A stretch of 64,000 nt of DNA. Source: Calendula officinalis (lineage: Eukaryota > Streptophyta > Magnoliopsida > Asterales > Asteraceae). A model generated the notes under the pieces. It saw only the letters and a program-made list of their open reading frames with translations, was not told where the DNA came from and ran no database searches. This document shows, one piece after another, positions 1 to 10,467 of the stretch (position 1 is the first letter of the stretch; every line of letters begins with the position of its first letter). The DNA lies in NCBI GenBank assembly GCA_963853835.1, contig OY970830.1, forward strand, positions 44,891,966 to 44,955,965. Direction: 5' to 3'. The position numbers and the translations under genes were made by a program.

Positions 1-15
1 CTCATATTCGTATCA
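1..15 (+). repeat. 3' end of the 5' LTR
   Basis: These 15 bases are identical to 4855-4869, the end of the downstream LTR, and finish in the CA dinucleotide usual for LTR termini. The rest of this LTR and the left target-site duplication lie outside the window. Confidence 0.8.
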
Positions 16-19
16 TTAG

Positions 20-30
20 TGGTATCAGAG
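20..30 (+). promoter_or_regulatory. Primer binding site, initiator Met tRNA type
   Basis: TGGTATCAGAG begins four bases after the LTR end. It is complementary to the 3' end of plant initiator methionine tRNA, the usual primer for minus-strand DNA synthesis in many plant gypsy and copia elements. The match breaks after 11 bases. Confidence 0.85.
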
Positions 31-36
31 ACAACC

Positions 37-3000
37 ATGAATTTTGATGATCCAGATTTCCTTCATAATCTTCGTGAGGCCCTAAGAGGCATGGAAGATG
101 GAGGACGTTACCAGCCAAGACGTGGACAGCCACGAGTTGTCGACGAATGCAAGGTTAATGAACTTCCTGAATTCGTTGGTGGAACTGATCCAGAACGTTA
201 TTTGGATTGGGAGAGGAAGATTGAAAGAATGTTCGAGTTCAAAGAATTAAATGATGAAAAGTGTTGCAAATATGCAATTCTGAAGTTAAGTGGAGGTGCT
301 TCATTGTGGTTTGAAGGGCTTAAAACCAAGAGAACCCGTGAAGGCAAGGAGAAGATTTCTTCTTGGGAATCTTTAAAAAGAAAACTACGAAAGAGGTATG
401 TGCCAACTAATCATAAAATCGCCACTTATAGGAAGATTGCTGATTTGAAGCAAGGGAAGATGGGTGTTGGAGAATATATTGATGAATTCGAGAAGTTAGC
501 ACTAATGGGTGATATTGAAGAAATAGAAGAACAAAAGATGGCTCGTTTTCTGCGGGGCCTGAATTACAATATTGCTCACACGGTGGAACTCTATCCATAT
601 ACTGATTTTGGAACACTTTGTAATTTGTGTCTAAAATTGGAGACTCAAGGGAAGACAAGATATGGAGCGAATTCAAGCTTGGAAGCTGCCAAAACCAAGC
701 CATTTTCCAAAATTGAAACTACCACAAAAACAGCCCCTACCTCTAGTCCTATTGGTGCTAGTAGCTCCACACCAGCCCCAACAATAAGTGTTGCAAACAA
801 GGAGACCAGTTTGTCCAAAGTTCGTTGTTTCAAATGTCAAGGATTTGGGCATTACCAAAACACATGTCCAAATAGGAGAGTTGTGACATTAAGGGAGGTT
901 GTTGAAATACGTGATGAATTATTGGAAGAAGAAGAGACAATGGGTGGTGCTTTCAACGTTCAACCAGAATCTGAAGAAGAAGAGGAAGAGAAGTATGAGG
1001 CACCGGCGTATGACACGACTTTGGTACTTAGAACTCTCCAAACTCATGTTATACAATCTGATGTTGATCAAAGAGACCAATTGTTTCATACCAAATGTTT
1101 GGTTAGAGACAAATTGTGTAGTTTAATAATTGATGGTGGGAGTTGTACCAATGTGGCTTCTAGTGAGATGGTGACTAAGTTGGGTCTAATTACTACAGCC
1201 CATCCTAGACCATATGCACTTCATTGGTTGGATGATGGAAACAAGGTGAAGGTGACAAAACAGGTTAGAGTTGGTTTAGCCATGGGATCTTATGAAGATG
1301 ATGTTTTGTGTGATGTAACTCCCATGGATGCTTGTCACATTTTGTTGGGACGTCCTTGGCAATTTGATAAGGATGTGATGCATAGAGGAAGGAGTAATGA
1401 ATATGAGTTAAGGCACAATGGTAAAAAGATTGTGTTAAAGCCCATGTCTTCAACCGCCGTGAGATCAATGGGTAACAAACAGGTCAAGAAGCCAAATCTC
1501 ACTATGTTGGCTAGTGAAAGGGAGGTGGAGAAAGTTCTTGACCAAGGAGATGTGGTTTACATGCTTGTGGCAAAAGAAGATCCAAAGGTTGGGGAGATTG
1601 AGCAAGAAGAAGGTCCAGTTGCTGATTTGCTCAAGGAGTACCAAGATGTGTTCCCAACTGAACTACCACCAGGTTTGCCTCCAATCCGTGGTATTGAACA
1701 TCAAATCGACCTTATTCCAGGTTCATCTTTGCCAAATAAGGCCGCATATCGTTGCAATCCGGAAGAAACAAAGGAATTGCAAAAACAGATTGATGAACTC
1801 ATGAAAATGGGCTACGTTCGTGAAAGTTTGAGTCCATGTGCTGTTCCTGTTTTGTTGGTACCAAAGAAGGATGGTTCTTGGAGGATGTGTGTGGATAGTA
1901 GAGCCGTGAATAATATAACCATCAAGTACAGGTTTCCCATTCCTAGACTTGATGATATGTTGGATGAATTGCATGGATATGTTGTGTTCTCAAAAATTGA
2001 TTTGAGGAGTGGTTACCATCAAATCAGAATGCGTGAAGGTGATGAATGGAAAACAGCTTTCAAAACTAAGCATGGCTTGTATGAATGGATGGTGATGCCA
2101 TTTGGTCTAACTAATGCACCTAGCACTTTCATGAGGTTGATGAATGAAGTGTTAAAATCGTTTTTGGGCAGATTTGTGGTTGTATACCTTGATGACATCT
2201 TGGTGTATAACAGAAGCATGGAGGATCATTTGGTGCATTTGAAACAAGTGTTTGAGACCCTTAGAGCACAACAACTCTATGGGAAGCAAGAGAAGTGCTC
2301 ATTTATGGTGGATAAGGTGGTATTTTTGGGCTATGTTGTGTCTAAAGATGGTGTGTCTGTTGATCAATCAAAGATAGAAGCAATCAAGTCGTGGCCTATA
2401 CCTACCAACATTTCTGAAGTTAGATCATTCCATGGTCTTGCTTCATTCTATAGGAGGTTCATACGTGATTTCAGTTCCATTACAAGTCCAATAACGAGCT
2501 GTTTGAAGAAAGGAGGTTTTGTATGGGGGAATGATGCCCAAAAGGCATTTGAGAAGATTAAAGAGCTGTTGTGTAATGCTCCTGTTTTGGCTCTTCCAGA
2601 TTTCTCTCAACCTTTTGAGGTTGAGTGTGATGCAAGTGGAGTTGGTATTGGTGCTGTTCTGATTCAAGCTAAACGTCCTATTGCTTATTTTTCTGAAAAG
2701 TTGGGTGGCGCAAGGCTGAATTATTGCACCTATGATAAGGAGTTTTATGCTATTGTTCGTGCATTGGATCATTGGAGTCATTATTTGCGTGCAAATCATT
2801 TCATTGTGCATTCAGATCATGAATCCTTGAAATACATTAATGGGCAGCAGAAGTTGAGCACAAGACATGCCAAATGGGTGGAGTTTTTACAATCTTTTCA
2901 CTTTTCATCAAAGTATAAGGATGGTAAAAGCAATGTGGTGGCTGATGCACTTTCAAGGCGTTATACTTTGTTGGCAACTTTGGATGTTCGTTTGCTGGGA

Positions 3001-4368
3001 TTTGAGACCTTGAAGAGTTATTATGAATCTGATGTGGATTTTGGAGATGTGTTTTTAAAATGTGCAGGTGGCCCCAATGGTGAGTTCATGGTGCAAGATG
3101 GCTTTCTCTTCAAAGGCAATCGCCTTTGCGTTCCAAAACATGCAATCCGGGAGTTACTAGTTCGTGAGGCTCATGGTGGAGGATTGGCTGGCCATTTTGG
3201 AATTGCAAAGACTTTGGAGGTGTTGAAGGAACATTTCTTTTGGCCTAAAATGTTGGGTGATGTGACCAACATTGTGAGCAAGTGTGTGACATGTCATATG
3301 GCTAAAAGTTCTTTCAAGCCTGGTTTGTATGCTCCTTTACCAGTTCCCGTTCATCCATGGGAAGATGTGTCTATGGATTTCATAGTTGCTTTACCTCGTA
3401 CTCAAAGGGGTAAGGATGCTATCATGGTGGTGGTGGACAGATTCTCAAAGATGGCTCACTTTGTTGCATGCCACAAGACGGATGATGCTAGTAATGTTGC
3501 TGATTTGTACTACAAGGAGATTGTTCGTTTGCATGGCATTCCAAAAACAATTGTTTCTGATCGGGATTCCAAATTTTTGAGCTATTTTTGGAACACTTTG
3601 TGGAAGAAAGTTGGTACTAAGTTACTGTTTAGTACATCCCATCATCCACAAACAGATGGGCAAACAGAAGTCACTAATAGAACCTTGGGTACATTGTTGA
3701 GGGGCTTGGTCAGCAACACACAAAAGGATTGGGATGTTAAACTTGCACATGCTGAATTTGCTTATAATCGTTCTCCTACTCATGCTACTGGTCATTCTCC
3801 ATTTGAAGTTGTTTATGGGGTGAATCCTTACATGCCTTTAGATTTGATTACATTGCCGAAGGAGGAGTTGGTTCATAAAGATGCTGAAGCTAAGTTGAAG
3901 TCCATGATGAAGTTGCACAATCAAGTTCGTGACAGAATTGAATCCGTTAATGCAGCTTACAAGCAAAAGTTCAACAAGAATAGGAAGCCAAGAGTGTTTA
4001 ATGAAGGTGATTTGGTTTGGTTGCACATGAGGAAAGAACGTTTTCCTAGTAAGAGGAAGAACAAGTTGATGCCAAGAGCGGAAGGTCCTTACAAGATCAT
4101 TGCACGTGTGAACGATAATGCATACAAGGTGGAGTTACCGGGAGATTATGGGGTTCATGCTACCTTTAACGTGGGAGACCTTTCACCCTACTTTGATGAT
4201 GATGGCTTAGCAGAATTGAGGTCAATTCCTTTTCAAGTGGGAGGGAATGATATGAATATGGCAGATTTGGACTCTAAAAGTGATGATTTGGTTCTAGTCA
4301 CGTGGAAAGAGGATGTGGCATGTGATTTGGCAAAGTTTGTTTGCATGGTGACTTGGAAGCTGAATTGA
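37..4368 (+). CDS. Ty3/gypsy gag-pol polyprotein
   Basis: A single uninterrupted frame of 1,443 residues counted from the first ATG at 37; the frame is open upstream from a GTG at 19, but that overlaps the primer site. Gag occupies roughly residues 1-260 and ends in a CCHC zinc knuckle (C264, C267, H272, C277). An aspartic protease motif with D366 (DGGS) follows. The reverse transcriptase has the YLDD box at residues 717-720. RNase H begins near D865. Integrase has an N-terminal HHCC zinc domain (about residues 1045-1085), a D-D-E triad at D1114, D1175 and E1211 (60 and 35 residue spacing) and a GPY-type C-terminal module near residue 1350. Gag would form the virus-like particle, and Pol would make and insert the DNA copy. 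No stop or frameshift is visible, so the element may be coding-competent. About 80 residues follow the GPY module without a clear chromodomain. Confidence 0.93.
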   Translation: MNFDDPDFLHNLREALRGMEDGGRYQPRRGQPRVVDECKVNELPEFVGGTDPERYLDWERKIERMFEFKELNDEKCCKYAILKLSGGASLWFEGLKTKRTREGKEKISSWESLKRKLRKRYVPTNHKIATYRKIADLKQGKMGVGEYIDEFEKLALMGDIEEIEEQKMARFLRGLNYNIAHTVELYPYTDFGTLCNLCLKLETQGKTRYGANSSLEAAKTKPFSKIETTTKTAPTSSPIGASSSTPAPTISVANKETSLSKVRCFKCQGFGHYQNTCPNRRVVTLREVVEIRDELLEEEETMGGAFNVQPESEEEEEEKYEAPAYDTTLVLRTLQTHVIQSDVDQRDQLFHTKCLVRDKLCSLIIDGGSCTNVASSEMVTKLGLITTAHPRPYALHWLDDGNKVKVTKQVRVGLAMGSYEDDVLCDVTPMDACHILLGRPWQFDKDVMHRGRSNEYELRHNGKKIVLKPMSSTAVRSMGNKQVKKPNLTMLASEREVEKVLDQGDVVYMLVAKEDPKVGEIEQEEGPVADLLKEYQDVFPTELPPGLPPIRGIEHQIDLIPGSSLPNKAAYRCNPEETKELQKQIDELMKMGYVRESLSPCAVPVLLVPKKDGSWRMCVDSRAVNNITIKYRFPIPRLDDMLDELHGYVVFSKIDLRSGYHQIRMREGDEWKTAFKTKHGLYEWMVMPFGLTNAPSTFMRLMNEVLKSFLGRFVVVYLDDILVYNRSMEDHLVHLKQVFETLRAQQLYGKQEKCSFMVDKVVFLGYVVSKDGVSVDQSKIEAIKSWPIPTNISEVRSFHGLASFYRRFIRDFSSITSPITSCLKKGGFVWGNDAQKAFEKIKELLCNAPVLALPDFSQPFEVECDASGVGIGAVLIQAKRPIAYFSEKLGGARLNYCTYDKEFYAIVRALDHWSHYLRANHFIVHSDHESLKYINGQQKLSTRHAKWVEFLQSFHFSSKYKDGKSNVVADALSRRYTLLATLDVRLLGFETLKSYYESDVDFGDVFLKCAGGPNGEFMVQDGFLFKGNRLCVPKHAIRELLVREAHGGGLAGHFGIAKTLEVLKEHFFWPKMLGDVTNIVSKCVTCHMAKSSFKPGLYAPLPVPVHPWEDVSMDFIVALPRTQRGKDAIMVVVDRFSKMAHFVACHKTDDASNVADLYYKEIVRLHGIPKTIVSDRDSKFLSYFWNTLWKKVGTKLLFSTSHHPQTDGQTEVTNRTLGTLLRGLVSNTQKDWDVKLAHAEFAYNRSPTHATGHSPFEVVYGVNPYMPLDLITLPKEELVHKDAEAKLKSMMKLHNQVRDRIESVNAAYKQKFNKNRKPRVFNEGDLVWLHMRKERFPSKRKNKLMPRAEGPYKIIARVNDNAYKVELPGDYGVHATFNVGDLSPYFDDDGLAELRSIPFQVGGNDMNMADLDSKSDDLVLVTWKEDVACDLAKFVCMVTWKLN

Positions 4369-4869
4369 AGATGCATGGAGCATTATTATTACAAAAATAA
4401 CGTTTTATTGCTTTGAATAAGCCATTTTATGGCATTTACTTTTCGTTTTATGGTGGTTTATTGCTAGTCTTTTGGGTTTTGTAACCTTCATTTCGTTTTT
4501 AGGCTATATAGCCATTTCTTGCTGGTAATCAGAATCATTCACGAATTTTAATCAAAGAAACCTTGTGTTCTTGAGTTGTTGCTGCACTCACAATCATCTT
4601 TTGAAGGATGCTTTCCTGATCTTGATAGAACTCAAGTTAATAGGTCTTAACTTGTTTTCATCGATATTCAATCTATAGGTCTAGATTGTCTATCAAACCT
4701 ATCCCTTTATTTCATTGTTGCTTGTTCCAAATCTGTTATATTTCATCACTCACACGAAATTACTAAAAAGAATCCCAAAATTCTGTATTTGTTGTCCAAA
4801 TTAGGACATTGAGTTTTAATCTTTTATTTCCGCTGCAATCAGAAATACGAGTGCCTCATATTCGTATCA
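4369..4869 (+). repeat. 3' LTR and short spacer after gag-pol
   Basis: Non-coding, T-rich sequence between the gag-pol stop and the satellite. Its right end at 4869 is fixed by identity with 1-15. Its left end is not resolved: no convincing polypurine tract follows the stop, and several TG dinucleotides between about 4364 and 4400 could start the LTR. The LTR is therefore close to 470-500 bp. A TATA-like word lies at 4504-4510. Confidence 0.75.
4504..4510 (+). promoter_or_regulatory. Possible LTR TATA box
   Basis: CTATATA within the 3' LTR, about 360 bases before the LTR end. Position and sequence fit the core promoter of a plant LTR, but this rests on the word alone. Confidence 0.4.
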
Positions 4870-4874
4870 ATAAC
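4870..4874 (+). repeat. Putative 5-bp target-site duplication of the gypsy element (right copy)
   Basis: ATAAC directly follows the LTR and belongs to the satellite word TGTCCATAAC. Gypsy integrases normally duplicate 5 bp. The left copy is outside the window, so the duplication is inferred. Confidence 0.45.
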
Positions 4875-7800
4875 TGATACTGATGGCCCATTATAACTAG
4901 TAGCCATGACCAATAACCTATAGATATCAATTTTACAAGTAATAGGTGTCCATAACCCATAACCAAGGCCATTGAACCATTATAACCACTACATGTCCAT
5001 AACTCATATCGATGGCCCTTGAACCATTATAACTACTAGCTACGACCAATAGCCTATAGATATCCATTTTACAAGTAATAGGTGTCCATAACCCATAACC
5101 ATGGTCCTTGAACCATTATAACCACTACATGTCCATAACTCATATCGATGGCCCTTGAACCATTAAAACTGCTAGCTACGACCAATAGCCTATAGATATC
5201 CATTTTACAAGTAATAGGTGTCCATAACCCATAACCATGGTCCTTGAAACATTACAACCACTAGATGTCCATAAATGATACTGAGGGCCCTTGAACCATT
5301 ATAACTACTAGCCATGTCCAATAGCTTTCAGATATCCATTTTACAAGTAATAGGTGTCCATAACCCATAACCGTGGTTCTTGAACCATTATAACCACTAG
5401 ATGTCCATAACTGATACTGATGGGCCTTGTACCATTATAACTAGTAGCCATGAACAATAGCCTATAGATATCCATTTTACAAGTAATAGGTGTCCATAAC
5501 CCATAACCAAGGCCATTGAACCATTATAACCACTACATGTCCATAACTCATATCGATGGCACTTGAACCATTATAACTACTAGCTTTGACCAATAGCCTA
5601 TAGATATCCATTTTACAAGTAATAGGTGTGCATAACCCATAACCATGGGCCTTGAACCATTATAACCACTAGATGTCCATAAGTGATACTGATGGCCTTT
5701 AAACCATTATAACTACTAGCCATGATGAATAGCCTATAGATATCCAGTTTACAAGTAATAGGTGTCCATAACCCATAACCATGGCCCTTAAACCATTATA
5801 ACCACTAGATGTCCATAACTCATACTGATGGCCCTTGAACCATTATTACTACTAGCCATTACCAATAGCCTATCGATATCCATTTTACAAGTAATAGGTG
5901 TCCATAACCCATAACCATGGCCATTGAACCATTATAACCACTAGATGTCCATAACTCATACCGATGGCCCTTGAACCATTATAACTTGTAGCCATGACCA
6001 ATAGCCTATAGACATGCATTTTACAAGTAATAGGTGTCCATAACCTATAACCAAGGCCATTGAACCATTATAACCACTACATGTCCATAACTCATATCGC
6101 TGGCCCTTGAACCATTATAACTACTAGCCATGACCAATAGCCTATAGATATCAATTTTACAAGTAATAGGTGTCCATAACCCATAACCAAGGCCATTGAA
6201 CCATTATAACCACTACATGTCCATAACTCATATCGATGGCCCTTGAACCATTATAACCACTACATGTCCATAACTCATATCGATGGCCCTTGAACCATTA
6301 TAACTACTAGCTATGACCAATAGCCTATTGATATCCATTTTACAAGTAATAGGTGTCCATAACCCACAACCATGGTCCTTGAAACATTACAACCACTAGA
6401 TGGCCATAAATGATACTGACGGCCCTTGAACCATTATAACTACTAGCCATGTCCAATAGCTTACAGATATCCATTTTACAAGTAATAGGTGTCCATAACC
6501 CATAACCGTGGTTCTTGAACCATTATAACCACTAGATGTCCATAACTGATACTGATGGCCATTGAACCATTATAACTAGTAGCCATGACCAATAGCTTAT
6601 AGATATCCATTTTAGTGGTAATAGGTGTCCATAACCCATAACCGTGGTTTTTGAACCATTATAACCACTAGATGTGGATAACTGATACTGATGGCCCATT
6701 ATAACTAGTAGCCATGACCAATAGCCTATAGATATCAATTTTACAAGTAATAGGTGTCCATAACCCATAACCAAGGCCATTGAACCATTATAACCACTAC
6801 ATGTCCATAACTCATATCGATGGCCCTTGAACCATTATAACTACTAGCTACGACCAATAGCCTATAGATATCCATTTTACAAGTAATAGGTGTCCATAAC
6901 CCATAACCATGGTCCTTGAACCATTATAACCACTACATGTCCATAACTCATATCGATGGCCCTTGAACCATTAAAACTGCTAGCTACGTCCAATAGCCTA
7001 TAGATATCCATTTTACAAGTAATAGGTGTCCATAACCCATAACCATGGTCCTTGAAACATTACAACCACTAGATGTCCATAAATGATACTGACAGCCCTT
7101 GAACCATTATAACTACTAGCCATGTCCAATAGCTTTCAGATATCCATTTTACAAGTAATAGGTGTCCATAACCCATAACCGTGGTTCTTGAACCATTATA
7201 ACCACTAGATGTCCATAACTGATACTGATGGGCCTTGAACCATTATAACTAGTAGCCATGACCAATAGCCTATAGATATCCATTTTACAAGTAATAGGTG
7301 TCCATAACCCATAACCAAGGCCATTGAACCATTATAACCACTACATGTCCATAACTCATATCGATGGCCCTTGAACCATTATAACTACTAGCTTTGACCA
7401 ATAGCCTATAGATATCCATTTTACAAGTAATAGGTGTGCATAACCCATAACCATGGGCCTTGAACCATTATAACCACTAGATATCCATAAGTGATACTGA
7501 TGGCCTTTACACCATTATAACTACTAGCCATGACGAATAGCCTATAGATATCCAGTTTACAAGTAATAAGTGTCCATAACCCATAACCATGGCCATTGAA
7601 CCATTATAACCACTAGATGTCTATAACTCATACCGATGGCCCTTGAACCATTATAACTTGTAGCCATGACCAATAGCCTATAGATATCAATTTTACAAGT
7701 AATAGGTGTCCATAACCCATAACCAAGGCCATTGAACCATTATAACCACTACATGTCCATAACTCATATCGATGGCCCTTGAACCATTATAACCACTACA

Positions 7801-9849
7801 TGTCCATAACTCATATCGATAGCCCTTGAACCATTATAACTACTAGCTATGACCAATAGCCTATTGATATCCATTTTACAAGTAATAGGTGTCCATAACC
7901 CATAACCATGGTCCTTGAAACATTACAACCACTAGATGGCCATAAATGATACTGACGGCCCTTGAACCATTATAACTACAAGCCATGTCCAATAGCTTAC
8001 AGATATCCATTTTACAAGTAATAGGTGTCCATAACCCATAACTGTGGTTCTTGAACCATTATAACCACTAGATGTCCATAACTGATACTGATGGCCCTTG
8101 AACCATTATAACTAGTAGCCATGACCAATAGCTTATAGATATCCATTTTACAAGTAATAGGTGTCCATAACCCATAACCAAGGCCATTGAACCATTATAA
8201 CCACTACATGTCCATAACTCATATCGATGGCCCTTGAACCATTATAACTACTAGCTATGTCCAATAGCCTATTGATATCCATTTTACAAGTAATAGGTGT
8301 CCATAACCCATAACCATGGTCCTTGAAACATTACAACCACTAGATGGCCATAAATGATACTGACGGCCCTTGAACCATTATAACTACTAGCCATGTCCAA
8401 TAGCTTACAGGTATCCATTTTACAAGCAATAGGTGTCCATAACCCATAACCATGGTTCTTGAACCATTATAACCACTAAATGTCCATAACTGATACTGAT
8501 GGCCCATTATAACTAGTAGCCATGACCAATAGCCTATAGATATCAATTTTACAAGTAATAGGTGTCCATAACCCATAACCAAGGCCATTGAACCATTATA
8601 ACCACTACATGTCCATAACTCATATCGATGGCCCTTGAACCATTATAACTACTAGCTATGACAAATAGCCTATAGATATCCATTTTACAAGTAATAGGTG
8701 TCCATAACCCATAACCATGGTCCTTGAAACATTACAACCACTAGATGTCCATAAATGATACTGATTGCCCTTGAACCATTATAACTACTAGCCATGTCCA
8801 ATAGCTTACATATATCCATTTTACAAGTAATAGGTGTCCATAACTCATAACCATGGTTCTTGAACCATTATAACCACTAGATGTCCATAACTGATACTGA
8901 TGGCCCATTATAACTAGTAGCCATGACCAATAGCCTATAGATATCCATTTTACAAGTAATAGGTGTCCATAACCCATAACCAAGGCCATTGAACCATTAT
9001 AACCACTACATGTCCATAACTCATATCGATGGCCCTTGAACCATTAAAACTACTAGCTACGACCAATAGCCTATAGATATCCATTTTACAAGTAATAGGT
9101 GTCTTTAACCCATAACCATGGTCCTTGAAACATTACAACCACTAGATGTCCATAAATGATACTGACGGCCCTTGAACCATTATAACTACTAGCCATGTCC
9201 AATAGCTTTCAGATATCCATTTTACAAGTAATCGGTGTCCATAACCCATAACCGTGGTTCTTGAACCATTATAACCACTAGATGTCCATAACTGATACTG
9301 ATGGGCCTTGAACCATTATAACTAGTAGCCATGACCAATAGCCTATAGATATCCATTTTACAAGTAATAGGTGTCCATAACCCATAACCAAGGCCATTGA
9401 ACCATTATAACCACTACATGTCCATAACTCATATCGATGGCCCTTGAACCATTATAACTACTAGCTATGACCAATAGCCTATAGATATCCATTTTACAAG
9501 TAATAGGTGTGCATAACCCATAACCATGGGCCTTGAACCATTATAACCACTAGATGTCCATAACTGATACTGATGGCCTTTAAACCATTATAACTACTAG
9601 CCATGACGAATAGCCTATAGATATCCATTTTACAAGTAATAGGTGTCCATAACCCATAACCATGGCCATTGAATCATTATAACCACTAGATGTCCATAAC
9701 TCATACCGATGGCCCATGAACTATTATAACTTATAGCCATAACCAATAGCCTATAGATATGCATTTTACAAGTAATAGGTGTCCATAACCTATAACCAAG
9801 GCCATTGAACTATTATAACCACTACATGTCCATAACTCATATCGCTGGC
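4871..9849 (+). repeat. 1,808-bp higher-order repeat in satellite array 1
   Basis: The landmark TAACTGATACTGATGGCCCA, which carries the 7-bp-deleted variant, occurs at 4871, 6679 and 8487, exactly 1,808 bases apart. Neighbouring variants, such as the CAATAGCTTTCAG form near 5320 and 7128, follow with the same offset. The third copy contains a 401-bp internal duplication (landmark again at 8888) and is cut by LINE copy 1. Confidence 0.8.
9836..9849 (+). repeat. Left target-site duplication of LINE copy 1
   Basis: CTCATATCGCTGGC, identical to 15971-15984. The 14-bp length and the position next to an A-tail on the right fit target-primed reverse transcription by an L1-type element. Confidence 0.88.
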
Positions 9850-9867
9850 ATCCATTTTACAAGTAAC

Positions 9868-10467
9868 GGTGATGGTCGTGTGTTGACTTGTTGACTTTTT
9901 CTCTCTAGGGCGAACTTTGGAGATTGGTTTTCGACGGCTGTTTTCCTAATCTTCTTCCCTAGTTCAATCGATTTCTTGGTATTAAGCTGTAATCGTTCAG
10001 TTGCTTATCACAATTGTTTGATTATAGTGTGCGTACCAGATTTTCATACATTCATATTGCGCAAGAACTCTAAATCCGTTTTTGTTTCTGAAAAACCTAC
10101 GTCCAATTCAGCAAGAACTACCAAGAAGGTTTGATAAATTCTGATTTGGGTTTCTTTATTCCTCATTATTCTTAATTGGTGGATTCTTATTCAATTGTAT
10201 TCAAGGTTATATATCTGTTTTTCTACCGATTATTGATTGATAGAACCTTTGAATTCGTTTTGTTGCCTATTATTCATAATTGTTCAAAGATTTGTTGAAG
10301 ATTTGTTAACTATTTGGTGCGATTGCTGAAGATTCTTACACAATCTGCGCCTAGGGTTTCCTTGGCTGCATTCTTTTAATATTTTAGTGCTGCGATTTGG
10401 TGAAGATTTAATAAGGCTGCGCCTAGGGTTTCTTGGCTGCATGCTTTAATATTGTCCTTTGTTTGTA
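9868..10467 (+). other. 5' UTR of LINE copy 1
   Basis: About 600 non-coding bases before the ORF1 ATG, T-rich, and alignable at the start with the copy 2 5' UTR (shared GTGTGTTGACTTGTTGAC and GGTTTTCGACGGC words). It probably holds the internal promoter, as in other L1 elements, but no specific promoter motif is evident. The last 140 bases contain a tandem duplication of about 72 bp: the word CTGCGCCTAGGGTTT occurs at 10345 and 10417. Confidence 0.75.

Larger units (their letters stand above)
1..4869 (+). mobile_element. Ty3/gypsy LTR retrotransposon (5' LTR cut by window edge)
   Basis: The order is 5' LTR end, tRNA primer site, one long gag-pol frame and 3' LTR. The last 15 bases of the 5' LTR (1-15) recur exactly at 4855-4869, which fixes the 3' boundary and shows that both LTRs end in CA. 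The frame order protease, reverse transcriptase, RNase H, integrase is that of Ty3/gypsy (Metaviridae-like) elements. The element lies inside 136-bp satellite, which begins directly at 4870. The intact frame suggests a fairly recent insertion. LTR divergence cannot be measured because almost all of the 5' LTR is outside the window. Lineage is uncertain: the primer site and integrase tail fit chromoviruses, possibly the CRM group, but I see no canonical chromodomain. Confidence 0.93.
4870..9849 (+). repeat. 136-bp satellite array 1
   Basis: Tandem monomers with a basic period of 136 bp, measured between successive TTTTACAAGT words at 4931, 5067, 5203, 5339 and 5475. All units have the same orientation. 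Partial monomers and 129-bp variants are mixed in. The array is interrupted on the left by the gypsy element and on the right by LINE copy 1, and the same satellite resumes beyond the LINE. No gene is visible: open frames here are periodic minus-strand artefacts. Confidence 0.95.
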
